NCBI RefSeq assembly: GCF_000403395.2
Contig: NZ_KE159657.1
Location: forward strand, 486,172-550,171
Origin: Anaerotruncus sp. G3(2012)
GTDB taxonomy: Bacteria > Bacillota > Clostridia > Oscillospirales > Ruminococcaceae
Direction of reading: 5' to 3'
Length of the DNA stretch: 64,000 nucleotides
Below are positions 43,291-53,600 of the stretch, in pieces. How positions within the stretch are numbered: position 1 is the stretch's first letter; every line of letters begins with the position of its first letter. The notes beneath the pieces were generated by a model that was not told the DNA's origin, searched no databases, and saw only the letters and a list, made by a program, of their open reading frames with translations. The position numbers and the translations under genes are program-made.

Positions 43291-44366
43291 CCGTTGTACC
43301 TCCCTCTGCGGGCCATCAGATACAGAAAGAATGGCGCACCGATAAATGCGGTGATAATGCCGAGCGGCAGTTCCGCCGCTCCGAACGCGCTCCGCGCAAG
43401 GGCGTCTGCCCATACCAGATAAATCCCCCCAAGCAGCGCACTCAGCGGGATCACGGCGCGGCAGTCGCTTGTACCGGAAAGCAGCCGGACCGCGTGCGGT
43501 ACGACCAGACCGACAAATCCAATCACGCCGGTAACCGAGACGAGGGAGGCGACCAGCACTGCACAGACGAGGAACATCAATGCCCGAAACGGCTTGACTC
43601 GCAGTCCCATTGCGGCCGCATCCTCATCCCCCATCATCAGCATGTTGAACCGGGTTCCACAGTGGGTAAACACCGCGATGCCGGCTGTCGTCCCGACCGC
43701 GGGAAACAGGAGGGTTTTCCACTGGGCTGCCGCAAGGCTTCCCATCTGCCAGTTGTAGACCGCTGCGATGCTTTCCGGGCTCTTTGCCAGGAAGATCAGA
43801 AAGCTGGTGACCGCACCCATCACCGCATTGACCGCAGTTCCGGAGAGCAGGAGGGTCATCGGCTGCAACCGTCCGCCGCCTGCGGTCTTGGCGATAAAAT
43901 AGACCGCACAGGCTGCAGCGGCTGCCCCTGCAAATGCGGCTAAGGTGGTCTGGTACTGCCCGCCAAAGGCCGGGAGCGGCATCAACAGTGCCCATGCCGC
44001 CCCGGCGGATGCGCCGGAGGAGATACCCAGAATATAAGGGTCGGCGATCGGGTTAAGCACCAGAGACTGCATCGCTGCTCCGCAGGCCGCAAGTCCGGCG
44101 CCGCAGAAGATGCCGAACAGTACCCGTGGGAGCCGGATATTCCAGACAATCTGGAAATGCGGCATCTCCCAACGTCCGGATGCCAGTTCCCTGCCACCCA
44201 AAAACAGCTGGTCTTTCAGGATCCCAAATACCTCAGGAACAGGGATTTGTGCCGAGCCGACCCGGATCGTCCCGACCACCGACCCGCCCAGCACGAGAAG
44301 CAGAAACAGGAAAAGGAGCAGCCCCCGCAGACTCCGTCTCCTCAGCGCTCCGGTTACGCGAAGCAT
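43287..44366 (-). CDS. btuC: Corrinoid (FecCD-type) ABC transporter permease
   Basis: A 359-residue permease of the FecCD/BtuC family with about ten TM segments. Hallmarks are IRLPRVLFGIFCGAGLAACGAAMQ and NPIADPYILGISSGASAGAAWAL, the central GTAVNAVMGAVTSFL, LLFPAVGTTAGIAVFTH and the C-terminal VTGVIGFVGLVVPHAVRLLSGTSDCRAVIPLSALLGG. It overlaps the binding-protein gene by 13 bases and the ATPase gene by four bases, so the three are translated together. Confidence 0.92.
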   Translation of the reverse strand: MLRVTGALRRRSLRGLLLFLFLLLVLGGSVVGTIRVGSAQIPVPEVFGILKDQLFLGGRELASGRWEMPHFQIVWNIRLPRVLFGIFCGAGLAACGAAMQSLVLNPIADPYILGISSGASAGAAWALLMPLPAFGGQYQTTLAAFAGAAAAACAVYFIAKTAGGGRLQPMTLLLSGTAVNAVMGAVTSFLIFLAKSPESIAAVYNWQMGSLAAAQWKTLLFPAVGTTAGIAVFTHCGTRFNMLMMGDEDAAAMGLRVKPFRALMFLVCAVLVASLVSVTGVIGFVGLVVPHAVRLLSGTSDCRAVIPLSALLGGIYLVWADALARSAFGAAELPLGIITAFIGAPFFLYLMARRGRYNG

Positions 44367-45397
44367 TCCGGATAGAAGTATTCCGCGAAGGTGCGGCAGG
44401 CGCTCGCTGCGCGCACATCCTGCATCACCGCCACGAGCGGAACGGTCAGATACGCCTGATTTTTGACCGCGGTCACCTCCCGCAGGGCAGGATTGTTGTT
44501 GAGAAAATCGAGCTTCTCCTGAATCGTCTGCGAGCCATAGTCATTCAGAATAATGACATCCGGGTTGACCTCCACCAGAGTCTCCACACTGGTATTGAAC
44601 CACCTGGAATCCGCCATTCCACGGGTGGTGTTGATCCCGCCGGCCAGCTCGATCAGATTGCTTTGCAGTCCGCTGGAAGTGGTATAGATTTCATTGCCAT
44701 TGAAGGTATCCAGCACGAACGCCTTGACGCGCTCTGTTTCAGGGACTTCCTTCACGGCCTCCTGCACTTCCGCGATCTGCTTTTGAATGCTGGCGATCAA
44801 CTCAGCGGCGCGGTCCTCCACCTTGAAGATTTTTCCTAGATTTTCAATGTCCTCATAGACATTCTCGATCGTTTCATCCGGGACCAGTGTGCCTGAGATG
44901 GTCAGACAATGAATCCCTTTGGACTCGAACTGCTCGTAGCTTCCCCAGCCAGTTTCCTTGAATGCGCTGACTTGACCGATCACCAGATCCGTCCCGAGCG
45001 CAACCGCGTTTTCATGCGAACGCTCAACCTCCGGAATGCCTTCAAATTTAGGCTTCAGTTCATCAAGCGGCATTTCGGCGGGGTTGGTTGGAACATTTTT
45101 TCCTGCGATGTACGATTCCAGTCCCAGCATCACCATGTTTTCGGCCGCGTACAGGTGGCAGCAGAGCACCTTTTCGGGCATCTTGGTGAAGGTGATGGTT
45201 TGATCCCCGTTCTGAATGGTGACCGGCTCATAAGCTTCCTCATCCGCCAAAGTGGAGGAAGCTGGCGCTGACTCGGATGATGGCGCCGATTCCGCAGAGG
45301 GGGTAGGCCCGGATTTGGCGGCCTGTGTTCCGCAGCCCGCCAGCAGGGTGAGACTGAGCGCCACGGCGATCAGTCTGGAAAAATGGATGGTTCTCAT
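44354..45397 (-). CDS. btuF: Corrinoid ABC transporter substrate-binding lipoprotein
   Basis: A 347-residue lipoprotein: signal LIAVALSLTLLAGC, then a Ser/Ala-rich spacer and a two-lobed periplasmic-binding (BtuF/FepB type) domain. Family features are MPEKVLCCHLYAAENMVMLGLES, a long connecting helix around residues 190-215, WFNTSVETLVEVNPDVIILNDYG and the end LTVPLVAVMQDVRAASACRTFAEYFYP. ATG 45397 has AGGAGGA before it. It is the first gene after a cobalamin riboswitch and terminator, which supports B12 or a corrinoid precursor as the ligand. Confidence 0.9.
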   Translation of the reverse strand: MRTIHFSRLIAVALSLTLLAGCGTQAAKSGPTPSAESAPSSESAPASSTLADEEAYEPVTIQNGDQTITFTKMPEKVLCCHLYAAENMVMLGLESYIAGKNVPTNPAEMPLDELKPKFEGIPEVERSHENAVALGTDLVIGQVSAFKETGWGSYEQFESKGIHCLTISGTLVPDETIENVYEDIENLGKIFKVEDRAAELIASIQKQIAEVQEAVKEVPETERVKAFVLDTFNGNEIYTTSSGLQSNLIELAGGINTTRGMADSRWFNTSVETLVEVNPDVIILNDYGSQTIQEKLDFLNNNPALREVTAVKNQAYLTVPLVAVMQDVRAASACRTFAEYFYPECFA

Positions 45398-45436
45398 GTG
45401 TTGTCCTCCTTCGATTGTTTTGTTGCGGCAGACAAT

Positions 45437-45463
45437 AAAAAAAGACAAATCTTTCGATCTGTC
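45437..45463 (-). terminator. Riboswitch-linked terminator
   Basis: On the minus strand GACAGATC-GAAA-GATTTGTC (45463 down to 45444) is followed by seven U (45443-45437): a hairpin with GAAA tetraloop and one G-U pair. It lies between the cobalamin aptamer and the binding-protein gene and is the likely switch element. A second stem AACGCTG/CAGCGTT (45480-45501) may be part of the anti-terminator. Confidence 0.85.
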
Positions 45464-45540
45464 CGTGTACGCCAAAAGAACGCTGTTTGGACACAGCGTT
45501 TTGACCACGCGGCTTTCCCACCGAAAGCGTTGTTTCCCAC

Positions 45541-45725
45541 ATGACAGCAGGTCTCCTGGCTCGGATTCATCCTCAGTTCTGGTCTTCCCGGTCTCCCAGT
45601 GACATCTTCAGAACCTCGTCCTCCATACAGTAGCGGGGGCTGCTCTGATTCCATCGTCAAAAGCGCATTTGGCGGGCTGACGATATAGATTCCCTGTCAG
45701 GCCTTGCGGCACTGCCATGCGTATA
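45541..45725 (-). promoter_or_regulatory. Cobalamin riboswitch
   Basis: On the minus strand the B12 box AGCCAGGAGACCTGCT (45561 down to 45546) is exact for the family. Upstream parts fit too: GATGGAATC, AGCAGCCCCCGCTACTGT (about 45650-45626), GTCACTGGGAGACCGGGAAG (about 45604-45585) and GATGAATCCG. Outer pairing of CATGGCAG with CTGCTGTCATG closes the structure. With the terminator downstream it should switch off the transporter operon when adenosylcobalamin or a related corrinoid is plentiful. Confidence 0.93.
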
Positions 45726-46062
45726 GGATTTGTCGGCTGCCGCTGTGCAGGAATATCTGCACCTGGGCATCTGCACTGGGAGAGTCTCCCCATGCAATTT
45801 TATAATCGAAATACATCAAAAGGATCAAAGTGTTCTTTTGATGCCTGCGGCCTTTTGGCCGCAGGGAGCCGCCAAAGGCGGTTCTATTTCGTATTATATA
45901 GTGAATAAGCATGCATACAGCATGCTTGCGGGTATTTACCCGCTGCTTGAAAACAGAATTGTTTTCAAGTGTATTATACAAGGATAGGAGCGGAGTTGTC
46001 AATGGCGCATTTTCCGGTCATCTTGACAGGGAACTGCGCAATATGCTAAAATTATCCAAAGC
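45726..46062. other. AT-rich intergenic region with hairpins
   Basis: No protein gene is seen. It must contain the minus-strand promoter of the corrinoid transporter operon. There is a perfect CCTGCGGCC/GGCCGCAGG hairpin with TTTT loop (45844-45865), directly followed by a smaller CCGCC/GGCGG stem, which may end transcription from either side. Confidence 0.4.
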
Positions 46063-46142
46063 AGAAACGGGACGTCCCGTTTCTGTCTCTCATACGAGAG
46101 ACAGAAACGGGACGTCCCGTTTCTGTCTCTCATACGAGAGAC
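46063..46142. repeat. Tandem pair of 40-bp doubly palindromic units
   Basis: Two exact copies of one 40-bp unit (46063-46102 and 46103-46142), followed by the first bases of a third (AGAAA, 46143-46147). Each unit consists of a perfect 22-bp palindrome with arms AGAAACGGGAC and GTCCCGTTTCT, followed by GTCTCT-CATACG-AGAGAC, a second inverted repeat. The array lies 60 bp before the FkbM methyltransferase gene and opposite the riboswitch operon. There are no spacers of CRISPR type. Confidence 0.9.
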
Positions 46143-46203
46143 AGAAATACGATTGATCTGCCGGGCTTCCCACATTACGATAGAAAATAAGGAGCGTTTA
46201 AAA

Positions 46204-47511
46204 ATGGTATCAAAAAAGCAGATTCTCGAAGAGCTGGAGCGTGTTAACAGCAGGGTGGGACAGCTCGAGCAGACCTGCCGGATGCAGGCGGAGCGGTGTG
46301 ATGAGAAGATCGGGAAGCTGGAGGAGCAGGACGCACAGCTTGGGCAAAAATACGGCGAAGAAATCTGCAAATTGGAAGAGCGGCTTGGACAGAAGTGCAA
46401 GGAAGAAACCAGCAGATTGGAGGAACAGGCTGACCAGAAATACGGTGGGGGAATCGACAAACTGGAAGCGGCTGTTTTTCAGCTGGAAGCCTCCATTGCT
46501 GCCATCAGACAGGAGATCTCCAGAGGGGAAATGGATCAAGACAGCAAAAAGGCCGCCATGCTCTATGCCTATCGGTACCTGCTTGACCGGGAGCCGGAAA
46601 GGCCGGAAATCGTAGAGGGAAACCAGCTTGGCTGGAAAGAGCTGCGGGCCAATTTCATGAATTCTCCGGAGTATAAGTCCTTACAGTCGTACGATATGGT
46701 ACAGCAGTATGAAGGGCCGTATTTCAGCCTGAACGTAGAAGGGATCACCTATTTTTATGAAAGACAGGATAAGGTCATCCCGCACTATATGATGGGGAGT
46801 GGGCGAAACTGGTCGGGAGACGACATCGACAATTTTATCGGCCTTGCGGACCGTGTATATTATCAGGGTAAAGCACCTCAATCTGGCATTTTCCTGGATA
46901 TAGGTGGAAATATTGGGACAACCTCCATCTACTGTAAGATGAAGCTGAAAAAGGCGTTCCGGTTCATTGCGTTTGAGCCTTACAGCATCTGTGCAAAGCT
47001 GCTGCGGTGCAATGCGGAGATCAATGGAATCGGTCCGGAATTTCAGGTGGAACAGATCGCGTTGTCGGACCAGGTGAGAGAAAAAGCGGCGCTCCGCGTC
47101 AACAGTATGGAAAATCAGGGAGGAAACAGCCTGATAACGGGCAGCAAGGAGGATGCGGATGAGATTGTCGCAACCACCACGCTTGACCAGTATTTAAAAG
47201 AGCACAATATTGCGCAGAGCGAGATCAAATATATCTGGATTGATGTAGAAGGACACGAGTATGAAGTATTGAAGGGGAGCCGTTCGCTCTATCAAAGCCA
47301 CAAAATTCCCACCTGTATCGAATTCAATCAGGATCGTTATCATGCCTCTGGAAATTATGAAGAGATGATCGCCATGCTGGAGGAGTATTTTGATTCTTTT
47401 GCGATCAGCGCACAGGTTACGGAAGGGAACGAAACCTTCCGCCCGATTTCTGAAGTGAAGCTGCTGTGGGAAGAGCTAAACCACGAGCCATGCGATCTGA
47501 TCCTTCTGTAA
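46204..47511 (+). CDS. FkbM-family methyltransferase with coiled-coil and DUF4214-like regions
   Basis: A 435-residue protein. Residues ~1-115 are a heptad-rich charged coiled coil with several near-repeats of the form EEQDAQLGQKYGEEICKLEE. Next is a DUF4214-like segment (LYAYRYLLDREPERPEI ... LRANFMNSPEYKSL), usual in sugar-processing enzymes. The C-terminal half is a FkbM methyltransferase with AdoMet motif FLDIGGNIGTTSIYC, FIAFEPYSICAKLLRCN and the late IKYIWIDVEGHEYEVLKGS. It likely methylates a cell-surface glycan. AAGGAG precedes ATG 46204. It is followed by the glucan synthase-like gene after a terminator. Confidence 0.88.
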   Translation: MVSKKQILEELERVNSRVGQLEQTCRMQAERCDEKIGKLEEQDAQLGQKYGEEICKLEERLGQKCKEETSRLEEQADQKYGGGIDKLEAAVFQLEASIAAIRQEISRGEMDQDSKKAAMLYAYRYLLDREPERPEIVEGNQLGWKELRANFMNSPEYKSLQSYDMVQQYEGPYFSLNVEGITYFYERQDKVIPHYMMGSGRNWSGDDIDNFIGLADRVYYQGKAPQSGIFLDIGGNIGTTSIYCKMKLKKAFRFIAFEPYSICAKLLRCNAEINGIGPEFQVEQIALSDQVREKAALRVNSMENQGGNSLITGSKEDADEIVATTTLDQYLKEHNIAQSEIKYIWIDVEGHEYEVLKGSRSLYQSHKIPTCIEFNQDRYHASGNYEEMIAMLEEYFDSFAISAQVTEGNETFRPISEVKLLWEELNHEPCDLILL

Positions 47512-47532
47512 AAGGCTATACCTGCTGAAATG

Positions 47533-47573
47533 AAAAGAGCACTTTTCTGTCAAGAAAAAAGTGCTCTTTTTCT
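47533..47573 (+). terminator. Terminator of the FkbM gene
   Basis: AAAAGAGCACTTTT (47533-47546) pairs with AAAAGTGCTCTTTT (47557-47570), followed by TT. Confidence 0.9.
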
Positions 47574-47661
47574 GCATTTGGTGCGCTGATGCGTATTTTG
47601 TATGTTTCCGGTAAAATTTGCCCACACTAGTTCCAGAAAAAACGAATGGACGGATAGGGCA

Positions 47662-50600
47662 ATGGACAAACAACGCTTACAAAAAATTGAAAAAAAGGCG
47701 CAAGACGCATATCAGCGCGCGCTCCAGAAATCCGACGGCATCCGCCAGCTGCGTTATATCCTGAAGGACGCGCTGCTGTTGCTGCGCAAGACTTATCATG
47801 CGCTGGAACAGCAGCCGCAGGACGGCTGGAAAAGATGGGTATATGACCATTTTTACGCATTCGAGGGACATGCCCTCCATACGATCGAGGAGATGCAGAG
47901 TCTGCGCGGACGTGGAATCCCGCTTTACCGAATCACGTTTCTGCTTTACGAAGTATTTTCGGATGGACAGGAACCGCTTGGTCAGGAGGCGGTGGAACAG
48001 GCGCTCCGAACCGCCAATGCGACTGCTGAACTGGAGGAATGCCAGCTCAGTTTTGTTTATACGGCATTGAAAGGGATCCTGATCTTGATTGCGGCGGATG
48101 CATGCAGAGACGACTGTTCTGAGGAGAGGCGGGAACCGCTGCTTACCTATGCGGCAGCGGGACTGGATGCGGTCTATGAGATCGACTTTGACAAAGTCAG
48201 CCGGCATTGCAGCCCGGTGGAATCAATATTGGAGCAGGATCCATCATGCGTTTACCTGCGGATGGAGCGGGAATCCAGGGCGCATTACCGACAGATTGTG
48301 GCGCGGATTGCACAGCGCTCGGGGATCGCAGAAAGTCAGGTGGCACGCGATGTGCTGCACTGCGCCCAGCAGGCGGATGCGGAGCGGGAACGGCATGTGG
48401 GATTTTACCTGCTTAACCGCGATCCACAGGAAATCCATGCCCACCGGATGGGCGGCATCCTGCTTGCAGCAGTCTGGCTGATCCCGCTGGCGCTCTGTGT
48501 CCTGCTGGGAGTTTACAGCCTGCCTGCCGCGCTGGCGGCCTATCTGCCGCTGGTGGAGACGGTGCGTCTTTTGCTGACTGCTGCCGCATTGTACAGAACG
48601 CGGCCTGCCCATCTGCCGCGCATCCGTCTGGATAATCACGCCCCCAAAACGGTGGTTACGGTCTCCATGGTACTGCCGGATGCTTCGGAATCTGAAACCC
48701 TGCTTGCACAGTTTGAGCGGCTTTCTTTTTCCAACCGCGCGGATAACCTGTTTTTCTGTCTGCTTGCCGATCTGCGGGAGGAGAAACGTCCCTGGCATCC
48801 ACAGGATGAGGCGAATATTGCTGCTGCGAAAAAGGTCTTTGTGCATCTCAACAGCCGGTATGGGGGACGGTTCGTGCTCTTCATCCGCCGGCGCACCTAC
48901 AACAAGACCCAGGACGCCTATTCAGGCTGGGAACGTAAGCGCGGCGCAATCATCGAATTTGTGCGGTTTTTGCAGGGCGGACAGGTGGAACCGGTCTGCT
49001 TTGTTGGGAATCGGGAGCAGCTTACCGAGATGAAATATCTCATCACACTGGATGCGGACACCGGGCTTTCGTTTGACGCGGCAAACCGGCTGATTTCAGT
49101 TGCGGAGCACCCGCTCAATCGCCCGGTCATCGACAAACGGCAGATCGTCACCCAGGGGTTCGGCATCCTTGTCCCGCGGATCGGGGTGGATTTGGAGTCC
49201 GCGAAGGCCACCGTCTTTACCCGGATCATGGCGGGTGCGGGCGGCATCGCGACCTATGAACAGGCGTGCAGCGACTTCTACCAGGACCTGTTCGGAAGCG
49301 CGATCTTTTCGGGCAAGGGATTGATCGACATTCAGACGTTCCATGAGGTGGTTGGACGGCGGTTCCCCGAGGGGGCAGTGCTCAGTCACGATATTCTGGA
49401 GGGAGCCTATCTGCGGGTGGGGTTGGTTTCCGATCTGGAGATGACCGACAGCGCACCGCGCAACGCTGCCTCCTGGCTCGCCCGGCTGCACCGTTGGGTG
49501 CGCGGGGACTGGCAGAACCTGCGTTTTCTGGGCAGGCAGTTCACTTTGCATGGAGTCAGACGCCCCCATCCGATCAGTACATTGGCCCGCTACCAGCTTT
49601 TTGACAACCTGCGCCGGTCGCTCAACCCGGTCTTTGCGGTTTTATGCGTGGTTCTGTCCTGCTTCACGGCGCCGCAGATTTCCGGCATCCTATGCGCGGC
49701 GGCATTCCTTTCGATCGCGTTGGGGCCGTTGTTGGGGTGTGTTCGCGCTCTGCTGGGCGGATGGGGCGCAGCAGCTTCCCGCCGGTATTTTGGACACGGA
49801 TTGCCGCTCGCAATCGAACTTGCGGCGCAGGGTGGGCTTCTGGTTTCCCTATGTGCGGAACAGGCGGTGGCCTCGCTTGATGCAGCGGTGCGCACTCTCG
49901 GCCGTCTGCGCACCGGAAAGCACCTGCTCGAGTGGACCACCGCTGCCCAAAGCGAGGTCAGAAGGATCGGTTTTCTGGCAATGCTGCGCCGCAGTTGGGG
50001 TACAGCGGCGCTGGGCGGATTGCTCGTCCTGTTTGCACCGGCGGGCCGCTGGTGGATACGCCTGTTCGGGCTTTTCTTTCTGCTTTATCCGGCCCTAGCG
50101 GCGGTAACTGCCCGGAAATGCCCGGATCGTAGCCCCGCTCTTTCGGACGAAGAGCGTCGGGAACTGCTGGGCTGGTGTGCGCAGATGTTCCGCTATTACG
50201 AGGACTACGCCAACGCGGAAAACCATTACCTGCCGCCCGACAACGTACAGTTCTCCCCTGTGGAACGGGTGGCGCGCCGTACCTCCCCGACCAATATCGG
50301 GATGCTGCTGCTTTCCAACCTTGCGGCGCGGGATCTGCATCTGATCGACAGCGCCGGGCTTGCGCTGCGGCTTTCGCGCACCTTTGAAACGATCGGGCAG
50401 CTTGAAACCTGCCATGGGAACCTCTATAACTGGTATGCGACCGATGATCTGCGGGTGCTCCCTGACCGGTTTGTCTCGGCGGTGGACAGCGGGAACTACC
50501 TCTGTGCTCTGGTGACACTCAAGGAGGGTCTTTATGAATATGTACCCTGTGAACCCCGGCTGCAGGAGATTATCGATCAGATTGAGACCATCCTGAAAAC

Positions 50601-53600
50601 CACAGATCTTTCGGTCTTTTACAACCCCAACCGGGAGCTGTTTTCCATCGGGCTGGATCAGAATGGGAACCGGGTTGGCTCCCACTATGATTTCCTGATG
50701 AGCGAAGCACGCACGATGAGCTATTATGCGATTGCGTCCCGGCAGGTGCCGCACCGGCACTGGCGCGCGCTCAACCGGTCGATGAGCCGGGAGGGGGCAT
50801 ACGCCGGCCCGATCTCCTGGACCGGCACCCTGTTTGAATATCTCATGCCGCATCTGCTCCTGCCGGTCTGTCAGGGTTCGCTGCTGGGGGAAGCGGTACA
50901 CTACGCCCTTTGGTGCCAGAATATGCGTGCAAAATGTGCCGGCCTGCCCTGGGGGATCAGCGAGAGCGGCTATTTCGCGTTCGACAGCCAGCTCAACTAC
51001 CAGTACAAGGCACACGGGGTACAGGCGCTCGCCGCCAAACAGGGGATGGATCGGGAATGTGTCGTCTCCCCCTACTCCAGCTTTCTGGCTCTGCCGTTTG
51101 ACCCGCACAGCGGGATGGAGAACCTCCGCCGGCTGGAACAGCTTGGGCTGGTCGGGCAGTATGGGTTTTATGAGGCGGCGGATTTCACCGAGGAACGATG
51201 CGGCGGGGAATACCGGATCGTACGGTCGTTTATGGCGCACCATGTCGGGATGAGCCTTGCCGCAGCGGTGAACGCGCTTTTCCAGAACCGGATGCAGAAG
51301 CGGTTTCTGCGGGACCACGCGATGGGTTCTGCACAGGAATTCCTACAGGAAAAAGTAGCAAAAGATGTGGTGGTGTATGGCAGAATGAGAAAACAGGAAC
51401 CAACTCCAAGGGAGGGCTTAAAGCGGGAACCGCTCTCCCTCCAGCCGGTGGGGAATCCGGACCAGCCAGTCTGCGGGATGCTCACCGGGAGCGGATTGAG
51501 CCATTTTTTTGCGGACACGGGAACCAACTGGCTTTCCTGCGGAGATCAGGAGGTCACCCGCCGGTCCCGCGGCCTGTTGCGGGATAGCCAGGGCATTCTG
51601 GCGGTGGTGCGGCTCTGCGGGGAGACGATCAGCGCGGTTGCCGCTCCCTTCTTTCAGGAAGGGGTGGAGCACCGGTTCGGGTGCGCGGGCGGACAGGCGG
51701 CCTATCAGGCGCGCAAAGGGAATCTGGGGGTTTCCCAGACATTTGTAATCGACCGGTCGCTCCCGGTAGAGGGATGCACCGTAACGGTTCAGAATGGCAC
51801 CGGGATTCAGGCGGTTGCCGACCTGCTGTTCTATCTCGAACCAGTGCTTTCGACCGAAAGTGCGTATGCCGCTCATCCCGCCTTTTCCAAGCTGTTTGTC
51901 TGCGGCGGGCGGGAACAGGCGGCGGATACGGTGGTCTTTTCCCGCCGGAACCGGGACGGTTCGGACGGGCTGTTCCTGACCCTCGGGTTCGACCGGCGGT
52001 ACAGCTACGCCTATGCCCTGCGCCGGGAGGATGTGACCCCCTATCCGGACGGGCTGCAAAACCTGCTTCGGTTCGACACGCTTCCGTTTGACGGGGGGAC
52101 TGCCACCCCGGACGGCTGCTGCGCGCTCCGGCTGTCCACACTGGTTCCGGCGGAGGGAGAGGCCCAGGTCACCCTGCTGCTCTCTGTGGCGGCAACGCTG
52201 GAGGAAAGCGTAGGAAACCTGATTTCGGTGCGGGAACGTGGGGTACAGCCTGCGCAGCCGGTTCTGCCGGAGGATTCCCTCGCCGGACGGATGGCGCGGA
52301 CCTTTTTGCCCGCACTTCTGTTTGGGACTGGGATTCCCGAACCAATCCGGCAGGCGCGTGCGGAAAGCCGGCGCGGGCAGGATGCGCTCTGGTCGCTGGG
52401 AATTTCAGGGGACCGTCCAATCCTGCTCTACGACTGGCGTACCAGGCCGGAACCGGATTCCCTCGGGGCCTGCCTGCGCTGTTGGGACCAGCTCCGGTTC
52501 GCAGGTCTGGAATTTGATCTCTGTCTGTTGGGCGCACCGACGTTCGAACTGCCGGAGGGGGTGCGTGCGCTTGACCCGGACACGCTCGATCCACAGTCCC
52601 TCACGGCGCTCTATGCGGCGTCCTGCGGGATTTTTGGGGTCGAAGGGGCTGCCGAAGGGAAGCGGGCGGTTTTTCCCGTCGAGATGCTGCATCTCCTGCC
52701 TGCGGAGATTCCAGGGGGAGAGGGCCGGTTCGACCTCGTGGGGGGCGCCTATCTGGACGGATGGTTTTATGTCGATCGGGTGACCCCGCTCCCGTTCACC
52801 CACATCCTTGCAAACCGCACCTTCGGGTGCCTGCTCAATGACGCGAGCCTCGGATGCACCTGGTGGAGAAATGCCCACGAATGCAGGCTCTCGTCCTGGA
52901 GCAACGACATTGCTTCGGGTCTGGACGGGGAACGGCTGCTCCTGCAAACCACCGAAGGGATTTATGACCTCTGCAAGGGGGCGCGGGCCGCATTTTCCCC
53001 GGAAGAGGCGCGCTATATGGGCAGAGCGGGCGGAATTGCCTGTACGGCAGCGGTCGCGCTCTGCGGGGAACAGAGCGCGAAGCAGGTCAGCCTGCGGCTG
53101 GAAAACACCAGAATGGTGGAAACCGAGGTGGTCTGCACCTATCTGGTCGAACCGGTACTGGGGGTGAGCCGTCTGACAGCGAAACACCTCCAGATGGAGC
53201 AGGATGAAAACTGCCTGCTCCTACACAATCCCTACACCATGTCCGGCTGTTTTGCGGCGATACACGTCCCGGGGGAGCATCCGAGTTACACGTCAAGCCG
53301 CGCGGCCCTGCTTTCTGGGGACTGGTCCGCCCGGGAGCTTATCCCAGGCAGCGATCCGGTCATAGGAGTCATGGTGCGCAAACGCCTGCCGCCCCATCAG
53401 GCGCAGCAGATCACCTTTGTTCTCGCGGCGGCGGCAAGCCGGGAGGACGCAATCCGCGCGGCAAAGACCGCCTGTCCGGGCGCGGGGCATCCGTTTGAAA
53501 GACGCACCATCCGGATTTCCACCCCGAGCGAGCCGCTCGACCGGCTGGTCAACACCTTCCTGCCACATCAGATTCTGGCGGGGCGGCTGTTCGGCAGAAG

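Noticed and set aside
42547-45397. Siderophore (ferric) transporter
   Set aside because: The family cannot separate iron-chelate from corrinoid substrates, but the cobalamin riboswitch upstream decides for corrinoids.
46063-46142. CRISPR array
   Set aside because: Two identical units are directly adjacent without unique spacers, and no cas genes are present.
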